Source: Syncephalastrum monosporum B8922 (Eukaryota > Mucoromycota > Mucoromycetes > Mucorales > Syncephalastraceae). Taken from it: a stretch of 64,000 nucleotides of DNA. The notes beneath the pieces were generated by a model. The model was not told where the DNA came from, searched no databases, and saw nothing but the letters and a program-made list of their open reading frames with translations. Location of the stretch: assembly GCA_000697355.1 (NCBI GenBank), contig JNEN01001260.1, positions 62,001 through 126,000 on the forward strand, written 5' to 3'. Both the position numbers and the translations under genes were made by a program. This document shows, piece after piece, positions 1 to 12,193 of this stretch (positions are counted from its first letter, which is position 1; each line of letters starts with the position of its first letter).

Positions 1-63
1 TACTTGTTGTGTTTGTATGCCTTTGTCGACGCGTCCTCACCTATATTCCACCTCTTTCTATAG

Positions 64-2458
64 GCATGCCCAATCAATTCCAACAGCGTGGATTATACCA
101 AAACAATGGCGATATGATGTCGCCTCAGGCCTTGATGTATCAGCAACAGCAACAGCAGCAACAGCAGCAGCATATGGCTCTCAATAGGGGTAAGTCCTCA
201 ACTTGCAACTACTTATGCGGACGCCTTGTTGAAAAAATCACAAAAAAACGCGTTAGTCAAGCAGCAATCGCCCAGCCAGTCGCCTGCCCTTGGGAGTGCC
301 CATTATCAAAATCAAACCGCATCGTCTGTAATGGCAGGTAGCCCCAACGCTGGTCGTATGCCCTCGTCAGAATATCCAGGTACGTGTTCTTCTGCTAATA
401 CTATCACTATAACTCTTACTCTTAATCATCTTTATCTTCTCACGCGTCGATCGATTAGTATCTTCACCTGTATCTTCGCAGGCTATGTTTTCGCAAGCAT
501 CTCAGATGGTACGTCGTAAAAAGTGGGCCTTATACTGTGTCACGAGTCTAATGAGGGTACAGAACCGTGTTATACCATCCCAATCTGTCGGTCGATACAT
601 GCCTCATGCCAACTCTCCTATGATGCAGAACAACGCAAGCGCATCTCCGTCCAACAGACAACTACCCTCACACCAGGCCTCGCCTCAGGTATATATATAT
701 ATATAAATATATATGTCTTGGGATGGATCTGTCTCACAACGCATTGTGCTATTAGATTAGCAATAGTTTTGCTCAACCTTCACCGGCTCAGAACTCGCCA
801 GTCGCGCCTTCAGCCGTACCTCAACGTTCTGCTACACCGGGCAGCACCACATCGACCCCGATGCAGCAGCACCAACAATTGGAATCTAAACCAGAGGAAC
901 AGCCACCTAGTGAAACGAAAAAGCAGGAGACCCCGCAAAAATCGCCTACACCCAAGGCAAATAACCTACTCGAAAAGGGTGCCGAATCAATATCGCAGCG
1001 TGGAACGCCTGAACACCCCGACAAGGAAAACGTGAACTTGGTGACCTATATGCCAAAGACGCGAAACGTCGAAACCTATGGTGGCGTTGATCTCAAGTAC
1101 TTTGACAAGTTCGATATCAAGCCTCTGATACCGCACTCCTCTGAACTTGGTAAGTGTTATTTTGGGTAATGGAGATATCGCGGGCTAATGAAATCGCAGG
1201 CAACGTGGATATACATGCCCTAATCATGTCCCTGAAATCTGGTCTCAAAATGGAAGTCACCAATGCTCTGAACATCATGAGCGTCGTGACAGCACAGCAG
1301 ATGATGCCACTGACATTGTCATTCTGCGAAGACCTTGTCGACGTTCTGCTCGACTATCTGGAGGCGGATATTCTGCGGACAGGCACGGGCTATGACGACC
1401 ACGAAGAGGCACCGTCACCACGGAAAAAGAGATCAACGCGACACACAGAGGACGATTACACCTATTCGGAGCTGTTTGATATGTCTCTCGACGAAATGAA
1501 AAGTCTGATCCCGACGCTCGAAGATACAACTTCTGACCTGTGGCTCTCGCTCCGAGAGCGATCGCTCTGCATCTTCAACATTTTACGCAACCTCTCCTTC
1601 ATGCCGGACAATATGGAGTACCTCGCGAAACATGGTCGATTTGTGGACATTATGGCCCGAATCGTCGTCACCCTCAACGAGAGTTCCGACGTCTTCGAAA
1701 ATGACGCGTGGTTCGTCGGTGTGCGGCGGATGGATACGCTGGACTTTCGAAAATCGGTCCTGATAATCCTCAGCAATATTAGTATGCTGATGGTCCTCAG
1801 GCGCCGCTGGGCAGAAGCCTTTCTGGAGCTGATCCACGATTTTATCTCCCATGGACCTGATACCTACTATTCACTGTTAGCTACAGAGACGTGGGCCAAA
1901 CTGGCCGTAAACTATGAAAATCGCAAGGTTTTCGCATCGCTCCCGAGCCGAAAGACTCTGCAAGACATTTGGATCGAGCTGGCAGCCATGATCCGGCGAG
2001 ATTACTTTTCATCCGAGGGACGCGTTCTGTTTAATATCACGGCCAACCAGCTTGCCACCCTCGAATATGCCCTCATGGGGCTCTACAACATTGTGTGTAT
2101 CACTGTCACTGATCAGGAACCGCTACCGAACCGCAAGGTGATTGCCATGACAATCCTGAGACTGGCGGTAACCATGGCAGAGTCGGGATTGCAGCATTTC
2201 TACATGGTGACACGACGCGGCATGGAACTGATCCGGGTCCTCGTGTGCGGCACCACACAGGATCGACAATCCTCACGAGCACCACACGAAGAACCTGATG
2301 ACAACGAAGGACGCGACATCTCGCTTGTGGCAAGCCAAATCTTGGACGTAACGTCTGTACGAGACATGCTGATGCGCGCCATGTTGCGGCCAACCATGGA
2401 TGTCGATGTACTGCGGGATCTTTCAGATCTGGTGTCTTCCATAGACGGTGACGAATAG
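64..2458 (+). CDS. SWI1: SWI/SNF chromatin-remodelling subunit SWI1, C-terminal part (5' partial)
   Basis: Subunit of the nuclear SWI/SNF nucleosome-remodelling complex. Visible are a low-complexity Gln/Pro/Ser-rich N-terminal part (poly-Q encoded near 140-172) and then the conserved C-terminal helical-repeat region. That region starts with TYGGVDLKYFDKFDIKPLIP and continues after a short intron (1150-1199) as NVDIHALIMSLKSGLKMEV. The last exon (1200-2458) is open for 419 codons and ends SSIDGDE-stop. This C-terminal block is typical of fungal Swi1/Sol1 and metazoan ARID1/BAF250. The ARID DNA-binding domain expected upstream is not in the window, so the gene begins before base 1. Small exons between 64 and 690 lie in low-complexity sequence and their exact joins are uncertain; the exon from about 758 to 1149 is clear. 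An acidic segment with basic patches (RKKRSTRHTEDD) lies in the last exon. Confidence 0.75.
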
Positions 2459-2607
2459 CTGTAGTTTCTTCAAGAATCCGATTGTACAGAGAACCCTCCC
2501 TCCCCTCATCCACATAAAAAATGATATTAAAACGGATGAACCAATCTTTTTCTCTTCCGTCCTTGTACATGGTATAGATTACTATATGTTTCTTATTTTT
2601 AAGTTGT

Positions 2608-5600
2608 TCAGGCACGCTGCTTGCGTTCTTTGTTTTGCTTGAAACACAAGAATTGAACAACGGTGCTCTTGCGGCTAAAGACAAGCAGATCTTTGACGTG
2701 ATTGAGCTCGGCCTGGAGTTCACCCGTATTCTGCTGCTGTGCATCGTACGACTGCTCGATAGATTGGTAGATAAGTTGGAGGGTATCGGATGCAGCCGGT
2801 GTGACGAACTGCTGGAGTGTCTGATGCATAAATTCAATCTCGAGTGTAGCCTGCAACATGCCCCCCATGCCGAACCGTTCCACATGGCGGAAACTTTCCA
2901 AGCAGTCGGTGGCCATGTTCTCGAGTAACGCAGAGAGGGCACGATGCGTCAGCTGCTTGGAGACATTGCTGACTTGTGAATGCACCATGACAAGCGTCAT
3001 GAGCGCCTCATAGACGTAGGCATGGACCTCTGGAGGTCCTGTTAGATACTGCTGAACTGATTCTCGGGGACGTACCTGTCGGCTTGGGTATGCTATACCA
3101 ATCCACGCCGCTGAGCAGAATACCTTGGCGGACAATGTCTCTGATTAGGGCTGACTTGCGTTTGATATAATCGTCAAACAAAATCTTGTCGAGCTGATCC
3201 ACCACATCAATGAGGGTCTTAAGATCCTCTTCCATGTTGCACTTGTACGCTTTCTCAAACAGGACAATAAGTTTCTTGATAACGGTGGAGCGCATATGAG
3301 CTAGGTTGCCAACGGTCAACAGGATGCGCATGTCCTAGTATGTAAAGAATAAGATGGCTGCAAAAGATGACAGTATGACTTCTTACCATAGAATGAACGT
3401 CGATTTTTTCGCGTTTCTTGGCCAATTGGATTTCCTCCTTCTCATTCAGGGGCGTATAATCCGAAAAGGCCAGACGCACCAATCCATCCAGAAATGTATA
3501 GGTTGACTCGAGAAAAGCACCACGGATCTTTTCGACATATTCGGGATTGATTTCGGCTCGCTCCTAGAAATAATACGAGTTAGCAGAGTACTATGAGAAT
3601 GAAGGAGAAAATAGTACCTGTCTTCCTAAGTCATCGGTGGTAGCGATCAGACTCGAAATTTTGTAAGCTGATCGGGCGCAGAATTTGTGGTAGTCATAAT
3701 AGCGCTTTAGTAAGCTGGTGCATTGAGGCAGGTCGGTATCGAGGATCCAATCTTCCAAGAGGTAGAAAATCTTGGCGTCACGCTCCCAGCAGCGGCAAAT
3801 GACTTCGACGAACTTCCACCGTGCCTGCTCCATTAATTCGGTGAGACCTGAAAAGGCTTCACCGGCCAAATGAATGGCGCTGATATCATTGACACAATGC
3901 GCTAGGTCGCCAATGATGCGGGTCAAATACTCGGCGACATGGATCGAGCATGCATTTTTCGGTAAGAACGAAGGCATGATGATCTTATCGGTACCGTCGG
4001 GGTTGCGCTGTGTCGCCAGATGGCGTTTGGTAAGCGAAAAGTGATTTGCAATAAGTGCCGCGTAGAGGTCGACAATATTGCGTGTCATTTTTTGGCATTG
4101 CTCGACCTTGGTCAGGTCGACCCCGACATTCTGTCGACGACGACGACCACCGCTCTCGCCAGCCACTTTAAGTGCCTATCATATACTAAGAAAGAGGTGG
4201 GGATTAAGATTGTATAAAAGTACCTTGTTGGCAAATTTGCCCTCAATGAATGCTTTGGAGAGACGCCAGAAATCAGGAAGACATCGTAGCAAAAGAGTAG
4301 ACAATGATTTGACGAGATCAGAAATAACACGCCATATCCGAGTATCTGGGTCACGCTCTAACAATCATCATGTGAGTTCCACCCTGTATCAGCATTCTGT
4401 ATTTACCCATGTCAAAGCCTTTGGTTTGTATTTCTCCAATTGCCTTCTTGAGAGCCAAAGCCCGTGGAATATCGGCTTCTTCCGTCTCATTGGCTTTATC
4501 AAGACTCTTGATGCGTTCGGCGCTCGTTTCATATGTCTCTTTCAAGAGCCCAACAATCCAGCGATACTGACTATCGAGATAAAACCAGGCTGGGTCTTCG
4601 GTTGTGTCAAGGTCAAATAAGAAGCTAAAGAGATAAATAATTTAGATGAAAAAAGAACGATGTATAACTGTACGTACTTGATTGTCTTCTCTTGCTCTTC
4701 CATGCTACGCCAAGGGTCAGAGAGCATCTTGAGTAGGATATTACGAAGCTCGACGACAATCTTGTCCACCTCGGACCATACTTTGTCGAACACTTTGCGA
4801 TGAAGTTCCGTGATATTTCCCTCTTCCTCTAGAGATGTCGGCACTCCGTCCTTATCAAGCTCATCTTCATCTTCGGAGCCATCCTTCTTCAGATCATGAT
4901 ATACGAATTTACCGCGCTTGTAGTCCCGGATGGCTGCTTCATACTTATGCTGTCAAGTCGTTAGATATCAGGTTGTAGTCGTGACCAACTATAAGAAGGT
5001 CAGTACAATACCTGCTTGATTGATTCGAGGAGACTGCTCGGCAAGTTGAAAAAGAACTTGTAGCGCTGTAAGATGCCAAGAGTGCTCCGGACCTTGTCTA
5101 CTTTAACACGCCTCTCAACGATAGGACCATAGACCTGATCCGCACGTGAATTTGCCTCTGTAAATATATCGCAGAAGAATAAGTAAGTGTTTAATGCAAA
5201 GGGAATATCTTTGCTTTACCTTTCAGAGCAAATTCTAGATTGCGTGTACCGTACTCTTCCTCTGCGTTGAGTTGCTTGGCTTTCATCTCGTCATAGACAT
5301 GATCGACCGTCTTTTTGGCGCTGACGAACCGATCAAAGTTGGTGTGAACCAAAGATTTAAGAGCTTCTGCGCGTTGATGGACGTGAAGTCGAAGGCGTTC
5401 CTCGCCAGCGACAAGATCGTTGTATGGTGTCGTCTTATGGACTTGCAGCAGAAAATGACGTGGTTGAAAGGACTTGTTGGTTATGACGAGGGACGATTCT
5501 GATGGGTAGACGAGGTGAGCTCAGAAACTCGCTTTTTCGCTCGAACTTACTCTCTTTAAGCTGCATGATATTTGTCGTGTTTCGGCGGGGATCACTGGTT

Positions 5601-5919
5601 ATGACAGATATTATTAAAGATGACAACGTAGTAATGATAGTATGATATACTTTTCAAAGATGGAAGGACGTAAGCCAAGAGGGTCAGTGCTATCAAGGAC
5701 TTGCAGGTCGTTTGCACTTTCTGATTCCTTTATCGAAGGCCGTTCTTTCCAGTCGCCTTTCTGTCGAGCGAATTGTTGTAGGGTTGACTCTGGGACTTGG
5801 TCGTCGGATGGGCCTGAAACTTCATCCATCCAAACATCGGGCTCGAGGGACTCCAGATTGTAGAAGCGGAGAATAGCAGCGTCTTCTGCATACTCGGGTA
5901 CCTCTGTGCGATTGACCAT
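2608..5919 (-). CDS. SEC5: Exocyst complex component Sec5
   Basis: Subunit of the octameric exocyst, which tethers secretory vesicles at the plasma membrane in polarised growth. Eleven exons give 928 codons plus stop: 5919-5651, 5594-5551, 5498-5220, 5157-5012, 4949-4678, 4624-4407, 4357-4224, 4175-3618, 3563-3387, 3334-3076, 3038-2608. The sum is divisible by three. Family signatures include TDPLGLRPSIFEK near the N-terminus, then RFVSAKKTVDHVYDEMKAK, YKFFFNLPSSLLESIKQHKY and DPWRSMEEQEKTIK, followed by TTEDPAWFYLDSQYRWI and the C-terminal helical rods. No IPT/TIG domain is seen, as expected outside animals. The last intron is only 37 nt. The gene is divergent from the CSA-like gene, with 120 bp between the two start codons. 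Confidence 0.9.
3039..3075 (-). other. 37-nt intron in SEC5
   Basis: On the minus strand the donor GTACGT and acceptor CTAACAG enclose 37 nt. Removing it joins IPKPTG to PPEVHAYVYEAL in the correct Sec5 frame. Without removal the upstream frame runs out of the Sec5 register. Confidence 0.65.
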
Positions 5920-6039
5920 CTCCAGAACTTAACGCGGAAGACCTCCCCTCTCATTTTCAATTCGCGGTGTCTAAAAGTAGCCAAGAAGTGTATTGCTGTG
6001 CATTTTCTTCCGCTTTTCCTTTCTCCCCGCCATTGCATA
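5920..6039. promoter_or_regulatory. Compact divergent promoter between SEC5 and CSA
   Basis: Only 120 bp separate the ATG of SEC5 (minus, 5919) from the ATG of the CSA-like gene (plus, 6040). Both 5' leaders and promoters must fit here or overlap. It is pyrimidine-rich just before the CSA start; no TATA box is evident. Confidence 0.6.
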
Positions 6040-7655
6040 ATGTTCGCCTATTTGAAGCGACGCGAACGTGGCACATTGCGCCCTGTCGAATTCCAGCGTG
6101 CGGAATCAACCAAAATGGCCTACAGCCTAGGTCTCAGCCTTGACAAAGAATTCGCCCATAACCATCGCGGTAGCACGTGCTTATGTAAATTTAAGCGAAC
6201 TCCACTGAAATAGCATACTTCGTAGGCGGTGTCACTTCTCTCAAGCTGGAAAAGTTTGAACAGAGATAGTAGGCTTGATCAGGTCTATCTTCTCATTAAG
6301 GAGTGGGATTAACTGTATCATAGCTTGCTATCGGCAGGGGCGGATGGACGGTGCCACATCTACGATCTGGCGGACGAAAAACCACGGAGGCAAATCGAAC
6401 CAGTCGCGAGTATCTCAAGGTATATCATCTAACCTTCAGGATGCCTTGGCTGAATCAAGATAAATAAATATAGGGCAGACAAACATTTATTTTCTATATC
6501 CAGTGTTTCATGGTTTCCCTTTGATTCGGGTGCCTTTCTCACGTCAAGCTACGATGGCACCATCCGAGTCTGGGATACCAATCTGATGCAGGTAAAAAAT
6601 AAAAAAAATAAAAAAAGGAATAGAGAAGAATGGCTATGAAATGCTGTAGCTACTTATACCAAATATAGGCTGCTTTTGTGTTCGACATGGAGGCACGCGT
6701 CTACTGCCAGGCCATTTCGCCGATCGCTACACACACGCTTGTTGCTAGTAAGTGCTGTAGCACAACAGACGCATGCCCATCAACCTGGTTTTCTTTATAT
6801 TTTTTTCTTCTTTGCTCAAGGTGCTATCGCTGGTCCCCACGTCCGACTGTGTGATCTCAAAAGCTGCACAAACGTGCACTCACTCGTGGGACACAAGGGG
6901 TCAGTCCTCTCTGTTTCATGGTCCCCGCGAGATGAACACACACTTTATTCGGGAGGGTAAGTTCGTTCACGTACCTGCATATTCCAACTTCTCATGTGTG
7001 CCGACCCAGGACGGATGGTACCTTGCGCGTATGGGACATTCGAAGGGCCAATGCTTGCTTGGCTTCATTCGACCAGCACAATAATCAGGACAAACTTGCC
7101 GAAACCAACCGAGCACATGGTCGCGGTATCAATGGCTTGACGCCTTCAAGCGATGGGCGCTTTTTAATTTCCCTCGGAATGGACGAAAAGATTCGCTTGT
7201 GGGACACAACCACGTACACAAACATGCTCGTCAATTACGGCACCCTCTGGAGGAACAGATTCAAAGCATACATGGGTGCCACCACGTCGGATAATAATGA
7301 TGTCTGGCCGCCATTGCTCTATGTGCCGAGCGACGATCGCGAAGTCCTTGTATACGATTTAATGAATGGCTCCCTGAAGCGACGGCTGCGTGGCGCTTAC
7401 GGCCGAGTGACATGTGTTGAAAAGCGTACTGCTTTTCAGGAGCTATTTAGTGGGTCGACCGACTGTGAAATCCTGGCCTGGGCACCCGTTCCATCGCAAC
7501 GAGGCCCAGCATTACTGCAGGAACAGGCAGATGAGGTATGTCCTCGTTTGCATACAGTAGCACAGAGGAACGCGACCGAACTAATAGAATTACCCGTTTT
7601 GTAGACTTTCATGGATACCTGGAGCAGCCCGGAAAGTAGCGAAGGCGAAGAATAA
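6040..7655 (+). CDS. ERCC8: CSA/ERCC8-like WD40 protein (transcription-coupled repair)
   Basis: WD40 substrate receptor of a CUL4-DDB1-type ubiquitin ligase acting in transcription-coupled nucleotide excision repair (Rad28 in yeast). Eight exons (6040-6169, 6226-6268, 6324-6419, 6504-6591, 6669-6747, 6821-6956, 7010-7535, 7605-7655) give 382 residues, close to human CSA. The start MFAYLKRRERG...FQRAESTKMAYSLGL matches the CSA N-terminus, including the RAEST motif. WD repeats include SSYDGTIRVWDTNL, GPHVRLCDLKS, SGGTDGTLRVWDIRRA and MDEKIRLWDTTTY. The repair-protein signature FQELFSGSTDCEILAWAPV is present, as is the short acidic tail TWSSPESSEGEE that also closes the human protein. Assignment to CSA rather than a generic WD40 protein rests on these colinear matches. 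Confidence 0.88.
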
Positions 7656-7909
7656 TAAGGGGGTAAGGGCAGAGAGAGAGAGAGAGAGCGCGCGCGCGCC
7701 GTTGTAGAACAGGGCACAAATTAACAAGATGGCAAAATTGGCAGGTGTCACAAATGGGCCCTTTTTCGAGCTTCTATATAACAGTAGCGCCCCATGCCAA
7801 CTTCTAACCCTTACCTCTTCTTCTGTTTACTTTTCTTTCTCTTCATCGACGGCCTAGCACGCCACCATCCTTTCTTTCTATTCCTTTCCTTTATTTTCAA
7901 GAACAAAAC

Positions 7910-8397
7910 ATGGGCTGTTGCTTCTCTGCTGACGCTGACAAGGTATGTCAAGTTATCCAGAAAATCTAGCGCGTATTAAATGCATAATGGGCTTTAGTCG
8001 ATTGTTTACGAAGTCAAACTCGATGCAGACGGTATCGCACATCGTGTACCTGAAGGCGAAGGCACCCACTATATTCATGTCTCGTCCGATGGTGCGGAAA
8101 CACGTCTCGAGGCAAAGGTAAGAACGAGAGATGGAACAACAATGCTCTTCCTTACACGTTGTACTTATGTAGCCGGGCTTTAACCCTTCTGAGACGATGT
8201 CAGAGAAAGACGCCACCCTTGCACGGCCGGATCCCGTGCATGCCTACCCTGCGCAAGCAGCGCCTTCACTTTCACCACCGCCTGTGCGCCCAAAGAAGAA
8301 GCGCATTGAACCGATTGTGCTCGACTCGTCCTGGACAGAGAAGCCACCGGCAGTACCCATCATTCCCCTCACTCATCATCGTGCCGCACAGTATTAG
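7910..8397 (+). CDS. Small N-terminally acylated protein, function unknown
   Basis: Three exons (7910-7942, 7998-8117, 8173-8397) encode 125 residues. The protein begins MGCCFSADADK. Gly2 followed by Cys3-Cys4 is the classic context for N-myristoylation plus palmitoylation, so membrane attachment (plasma membrane or vacuole/lysosome surface) is likely. The middle contains a short beta-like segment (SIVYEVKLDADGIAHRV) and GTHYIHVSSDGAETRLEA. The C-terminal half is proline-rich and contains PKKKR. The start resembles the MGCC start of LAMTOR1/p18 and Ego1-type anchors, but the rest gives no convincing match, so I assign no family. A pyrimidine-rich stretch precedes the ATG. Confidence 0.7.
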
Positions 8398-8595
8398 TTG
8401 TACGCGGTGCTGAAGCCTGTTAATTAGTGTCTGGCTGGTCTAGGCTAATTGTTCAAAAGAAATGTATATGTATTCCTGTTGTACAAACCAAAAAATTATT
8501 CATTGTCAAAAAAAAAAAAAAAACTGACCACGATTGTGGTTCTGCCATGTTTGTAAGCCCAAAGGGGTATCTTTTTTCATCCGTCTAGTTCCACA

Positions 8596-10062
8596 TTACT
8601 CTTCCTCCAACTCGACTTCTTCGACTTGGAAACTATGGGTCAAACCCTCCGAGTCAGCCACGCCGCTCACCAGCTGATAGGTATCAAAAGGCTTTCGGGG
8701 ATCTTGCTCAACGTGGACGTTCTCCGTTGTCTTCTCTGCTTTTTCTCTGTCGTCGTCGGTTCTTCGCTCCTCCTTCAGCACGCGTCGCTCCAAAAATTCA
8801 CGGATAGCTGTAAAATATCCGGACTGCATGCATGTGTCGTTGTGCATACCATTGGGCAGCGATACGAAATCCTTCTCGTCGCGAGTACCGCACAGCTCGC
8901 GTAGTTGTGTCATATGCTCAGACGGGATGAGCTCATCCTTGGCGCCCGATAGAAAGAGGACAGGCGTATTCGCGATGCGCTGGATACTTGTCTCCGACGG
9001 CCAAATTTGGTGGCACAAGAAGGTGACATAGCGCAGCACAGGCATCACCGTAGGAATTAATTTGGGCTATTTTTCTTCTTTAGACAGGTTCTCCCTTCCC
9101 ATACAGCCTTTCTACTTACCAGACTCAAGAATGTGTTTTCCACAATCATGCCCGAGAATGCATCTTCATTGCGAGAGACAACATCAATTGCGACTGCACC
9201 ACCGATGGACTGACCGTAAGCGATCAAGCGGGTATCCTTCAGCACGTGATGCTCGCGGACATAGTCCAAAAGCGTCTGCAAGATGAGTGATTAGTCCCAA
9301 ACCAGAAAGTGCCCAATTCCGATATGCTTACCTGGGAGTCAATACGGATGCCTTTCTCGTTTGCCTTGCCTTCGCTCAGGCCGTATCTGGTGTTGTTTTT
9401 TGTTAGAGGGCCAAAAAAAAAAAAAAAAGGTGAGATGAGCATGAAGACTTTACCCTCTGTAGGAGAGCATGACGACGTTGCATTTAAGGCGCTGATGTAA
9501 CACTTTGGCGATAGGTAACCGGTGGCCCTGAAATCTTTGAGGTCAACAGGCTGCCAGTGATGTCGCACAGGGGAACCCTTCTTATTCTTACCATGTTTCC
9601 GGCGTTTGCCTTTGGTCAGTAAACAAAAAGTTAATTTTGAACTCATCTCGTCAGAAAGACCCGGTCCCAGCAGTATACATACATGGAAGTACAAAATGGT
9701 GGGGGCCTGTCTGGCTTCGTCTTCATTCTCCAGAATCATGGTGTACGTGTGGAGTTTGACGTTGTCCTTCGTGATCAGGGTCTGCTCGACGAACTTCATG
9801 TCAAACTCAGAAGGCTTGGCAACCTGTATAATTGACAGACGCGTTGAGAGCACATCATATTTAGTATTTCAGAGGAAACAGGTCGAAAGAGCCAAGAGCT
9901 TGCCTCTGTGCGCGATCCTTCCGGGAAAGCGCTCGGGTAGATGAGATCACATTGGTAGAGATACAACATGGTAGCACCTGCTAATCCAGCCAAGCCGGTG
10001 AAAGACAGGACATAGGAGAGCCAAGCAGGAACACCATAACGCAGAGATTGGTCGTCGCTCAT
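8596..10062 (-). CDS. BEM46: BEM46/ABHD13-like alpha/beta hydrolase
   Basis: Membrane-anchored serine hydrolase of the Bem46/ABHD13 family; in filamentous fungi Bem46 acts at the ER and cell periphery in polarity and germination. The protein starts MSDDQSLRYGVPAWLSYV and has one N-terminal transmembrane segment (about residues 12-35). It continues with LIYPSAFPEGSRTE and the hydrolase fold. Visible catalytic elements are the nucleophile elbow AYGQSIGGAVAID (Ser), SGAKDELIPSEHM (Asp) and LPNGMHNDTC (His). The family motif YGLSEGKANEKGIRIDSQ precedes the elbow. Several introns interrupt the gene, one just after FHGN-type oxyanion sequence. The C-terminus is acidic (EEVELEEE). It ends 198 bp from the convergent small acylated-protein gene. 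Confidence 0.85.
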
Positions 10063-10207
10063 GTCTGCAAAGACGCACAAGGAAAAAGGGAAAAGGCAAA
10101 GCAAAAGGAAGGAAAAAGATCTAAGTGTACGAGGGGCAAGGCGGGCCCCGAAAAGTTGCAGGCAAGAGCACCCGCCCCCCGCTCTTCATGCTTTTTTTTG
10201 TGTCACA

Positions 10208-12193
10208 TCATATTTTCTTTGTAAGGCTTTGGACTAAAAGTACTTTCAGCGCCAAAAGCGCCAAAGCCCCCGCAAGGTACCCGCTCCCGGTAAATGCTTT
10301 GTACGTCACGTAGCTACTTGACACCTTTTGCTCGATCGCTCCTGCCAGATTCGGTCCAAACATTGACGCCGTCGTGATCACTAGGAACAGGGAAAAGCCT
10401 GCATCAAGTCTATCTAGCGACGTGACGGCCGCAGTAACAGCCGGAGCTAAGACGGAATAGTTAGGTAACGGTACACAGAAAAAAAATATTCGACCTACTG
10501 AGAGTAATGAAACTGCCAGAGAAGAACCCAAAGACAGCCGCGGTTGCCACCAGAGTGGCGAAATCATCCGCAAACATCCAAATCAAAAAGCAGCTCATGC
10601 TCGTCAATATGCCGCAGAGAAAAACCGTATTCACGTGCCCGATTGTATCACCTAGAAAGCTTTCAAAGTCCCAAGCTCTATCAATATCGTAAAAGGAACT
10701 TCGAATCATACACAGACCCTCTTACCCTGCAAAAAGGCGACCGACTAAAGTCAAGCCGGAGATGATGGAAAGCAAAGCCGACCCGCGCGCCGAATCGATC
10801 CCGAGGTATGAGGCATAAGCTGATGCACACATGGTCCAGTGTTAATCGCCATTCTCTCAAATGATACATACATAGATAGTTTATGTCTACACTTACATGG
10901 TAGATAAAAATAGGGGACATAGAAAGCAGCTTCCATGAATAAATCAGCAAGACACCATAATAAAAAGGGTGGACTTTTCAAGAGATCAAATTGGACGAAG
11001 TTTTTCATGCCAGGGAACTCTTTCTTCGTTTGTGGATGCTCCTTGTACAAAAACGATGCTATCATGCCACATGCAAGCGACATGAAGCCAAGAATGCGAT
11101 AACACCTGCATGTAACCGCAAATAATGCCCATATCGACACTGTGATTAGCTGATCGAGGGTTATAGATCTGGGAAGCATACCAGCTAATACCAAGCTGAT
11201 TATTCAGGATGTTCATTATCGGCGGGAGAATAAACCCTCCAATGGCGGGCCCCACGCTGGCTATAGCGAGTGCAATGCCACGTCGTTTTGAAAACCATAG
11301 CGGAATCGTTGTCATAGCATCCTGCGCCATAACATGCGTTACAGCAGACACTCATATGGGATCATCATCAGAACACATACATAAAACACAATGGATGACC
11401 CGGCGCCATAAAGAACACCTTGCGTCAGACAAAGCTGCCATATCTGCATTGTTAAGCTCGTAAGATATCTCAAGCAAAGTCTAATTCGTTCGTAATATAT
11501 ACCTCCTGGCTTGACCCTGCTAATACCAGCCCAATTGTACAAAGCAGAGTACCAATGCACAGCGAAATACGAGTATTTGTTACTGCCAGCAATGCTTGTG
11601 CAAGGGGCCCCAGCAAGTTGATACAAAGATGAGCTATCGTGCCGACCAATGATATCTCCACAGTTTGCTGGTGAAATCGGTGCTGCTCGTAAAAGTCCTG
11701 CATTACACCTATTGTACATAATTCGAGAGTAATATGCATTGAATGCCATAAAAAATATGCATTGAAAAATTAGCTTCAACTGGCATGACGGCTTGCTTAC
11801 ATACCCCTGAATGTCGATCATAATCCCCAAATTGAGCGTTAACGGTGGAATTAGAAAAGTTAAGAACTACTTCTCGGTGATAAGATTATGCGATTGATGC
11901 GCAAATTACCAGGATTGTCCGATCCCCAGGCACGGGATTTGTATTAGACAAGCAGCGAGTACGATGACCCATCCATACCCGCTGTCTGCCTTGCCGGAGG
12001 AGTGGTTTATACTTTGGTCTCCATTCTCTTTAGTGTCACCATCGAGTACTTCGATACCTTGATCGGTCATTGTGTCACCCGAAAACCCACTGAGATTATT
12101 GCATGTTGATGCTGGGGAACAATCAGAATATAGGTGCTGCTTCTGAATCTCATTTTCTCGAGGTGGTTTGGTTGGACTTTCTAGTGAATACAT
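10208..12193 (-). CDS. MFS monocarboxylate-transporter-like permease, tandem copy 1
   Basis: Twelve-helix major facilitator of the MCT-like family (yeast Mch/Esbp6 relatives); the solute is unknown. The start chosen is MYSLESPTKPP at 12193; MTDQGIEVLDG at 12070 is an alternative. A soluble, acidic N-terminus leads to the MCT signature SGYGWVIVLAACLIQ opening helix 1. Later visible parts include PLWFSKRRGIALAIASVGPAIGGFILPP (the RRG loop of this family), LFMEAAFYVPYFYLPC and the end KVLLVQSLTKKI. Helices are spread over many small exons. The reading frame across the first helix requires a 2-nt exon at 11805-11806. This is the most downstream of five co-oriented paralogues and the most diverged in the N-terminal region. 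Confidence 0.85.
11805..11806 (-). other. 2-nt microexon (GG) in MFS copy 1
   Basis: On the minus strand, acceptor ATTCAG is followed by GG and then donor GTATGT. The upstream exon ends in TG at 11910 and the downstream exon starts GTGTAATGCAG at 11708. TG + GG + GTGTAATG gives Trp-Gly-Val-Met. Flanking introns are 103 and 96 nt. Confidence 0.7.
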
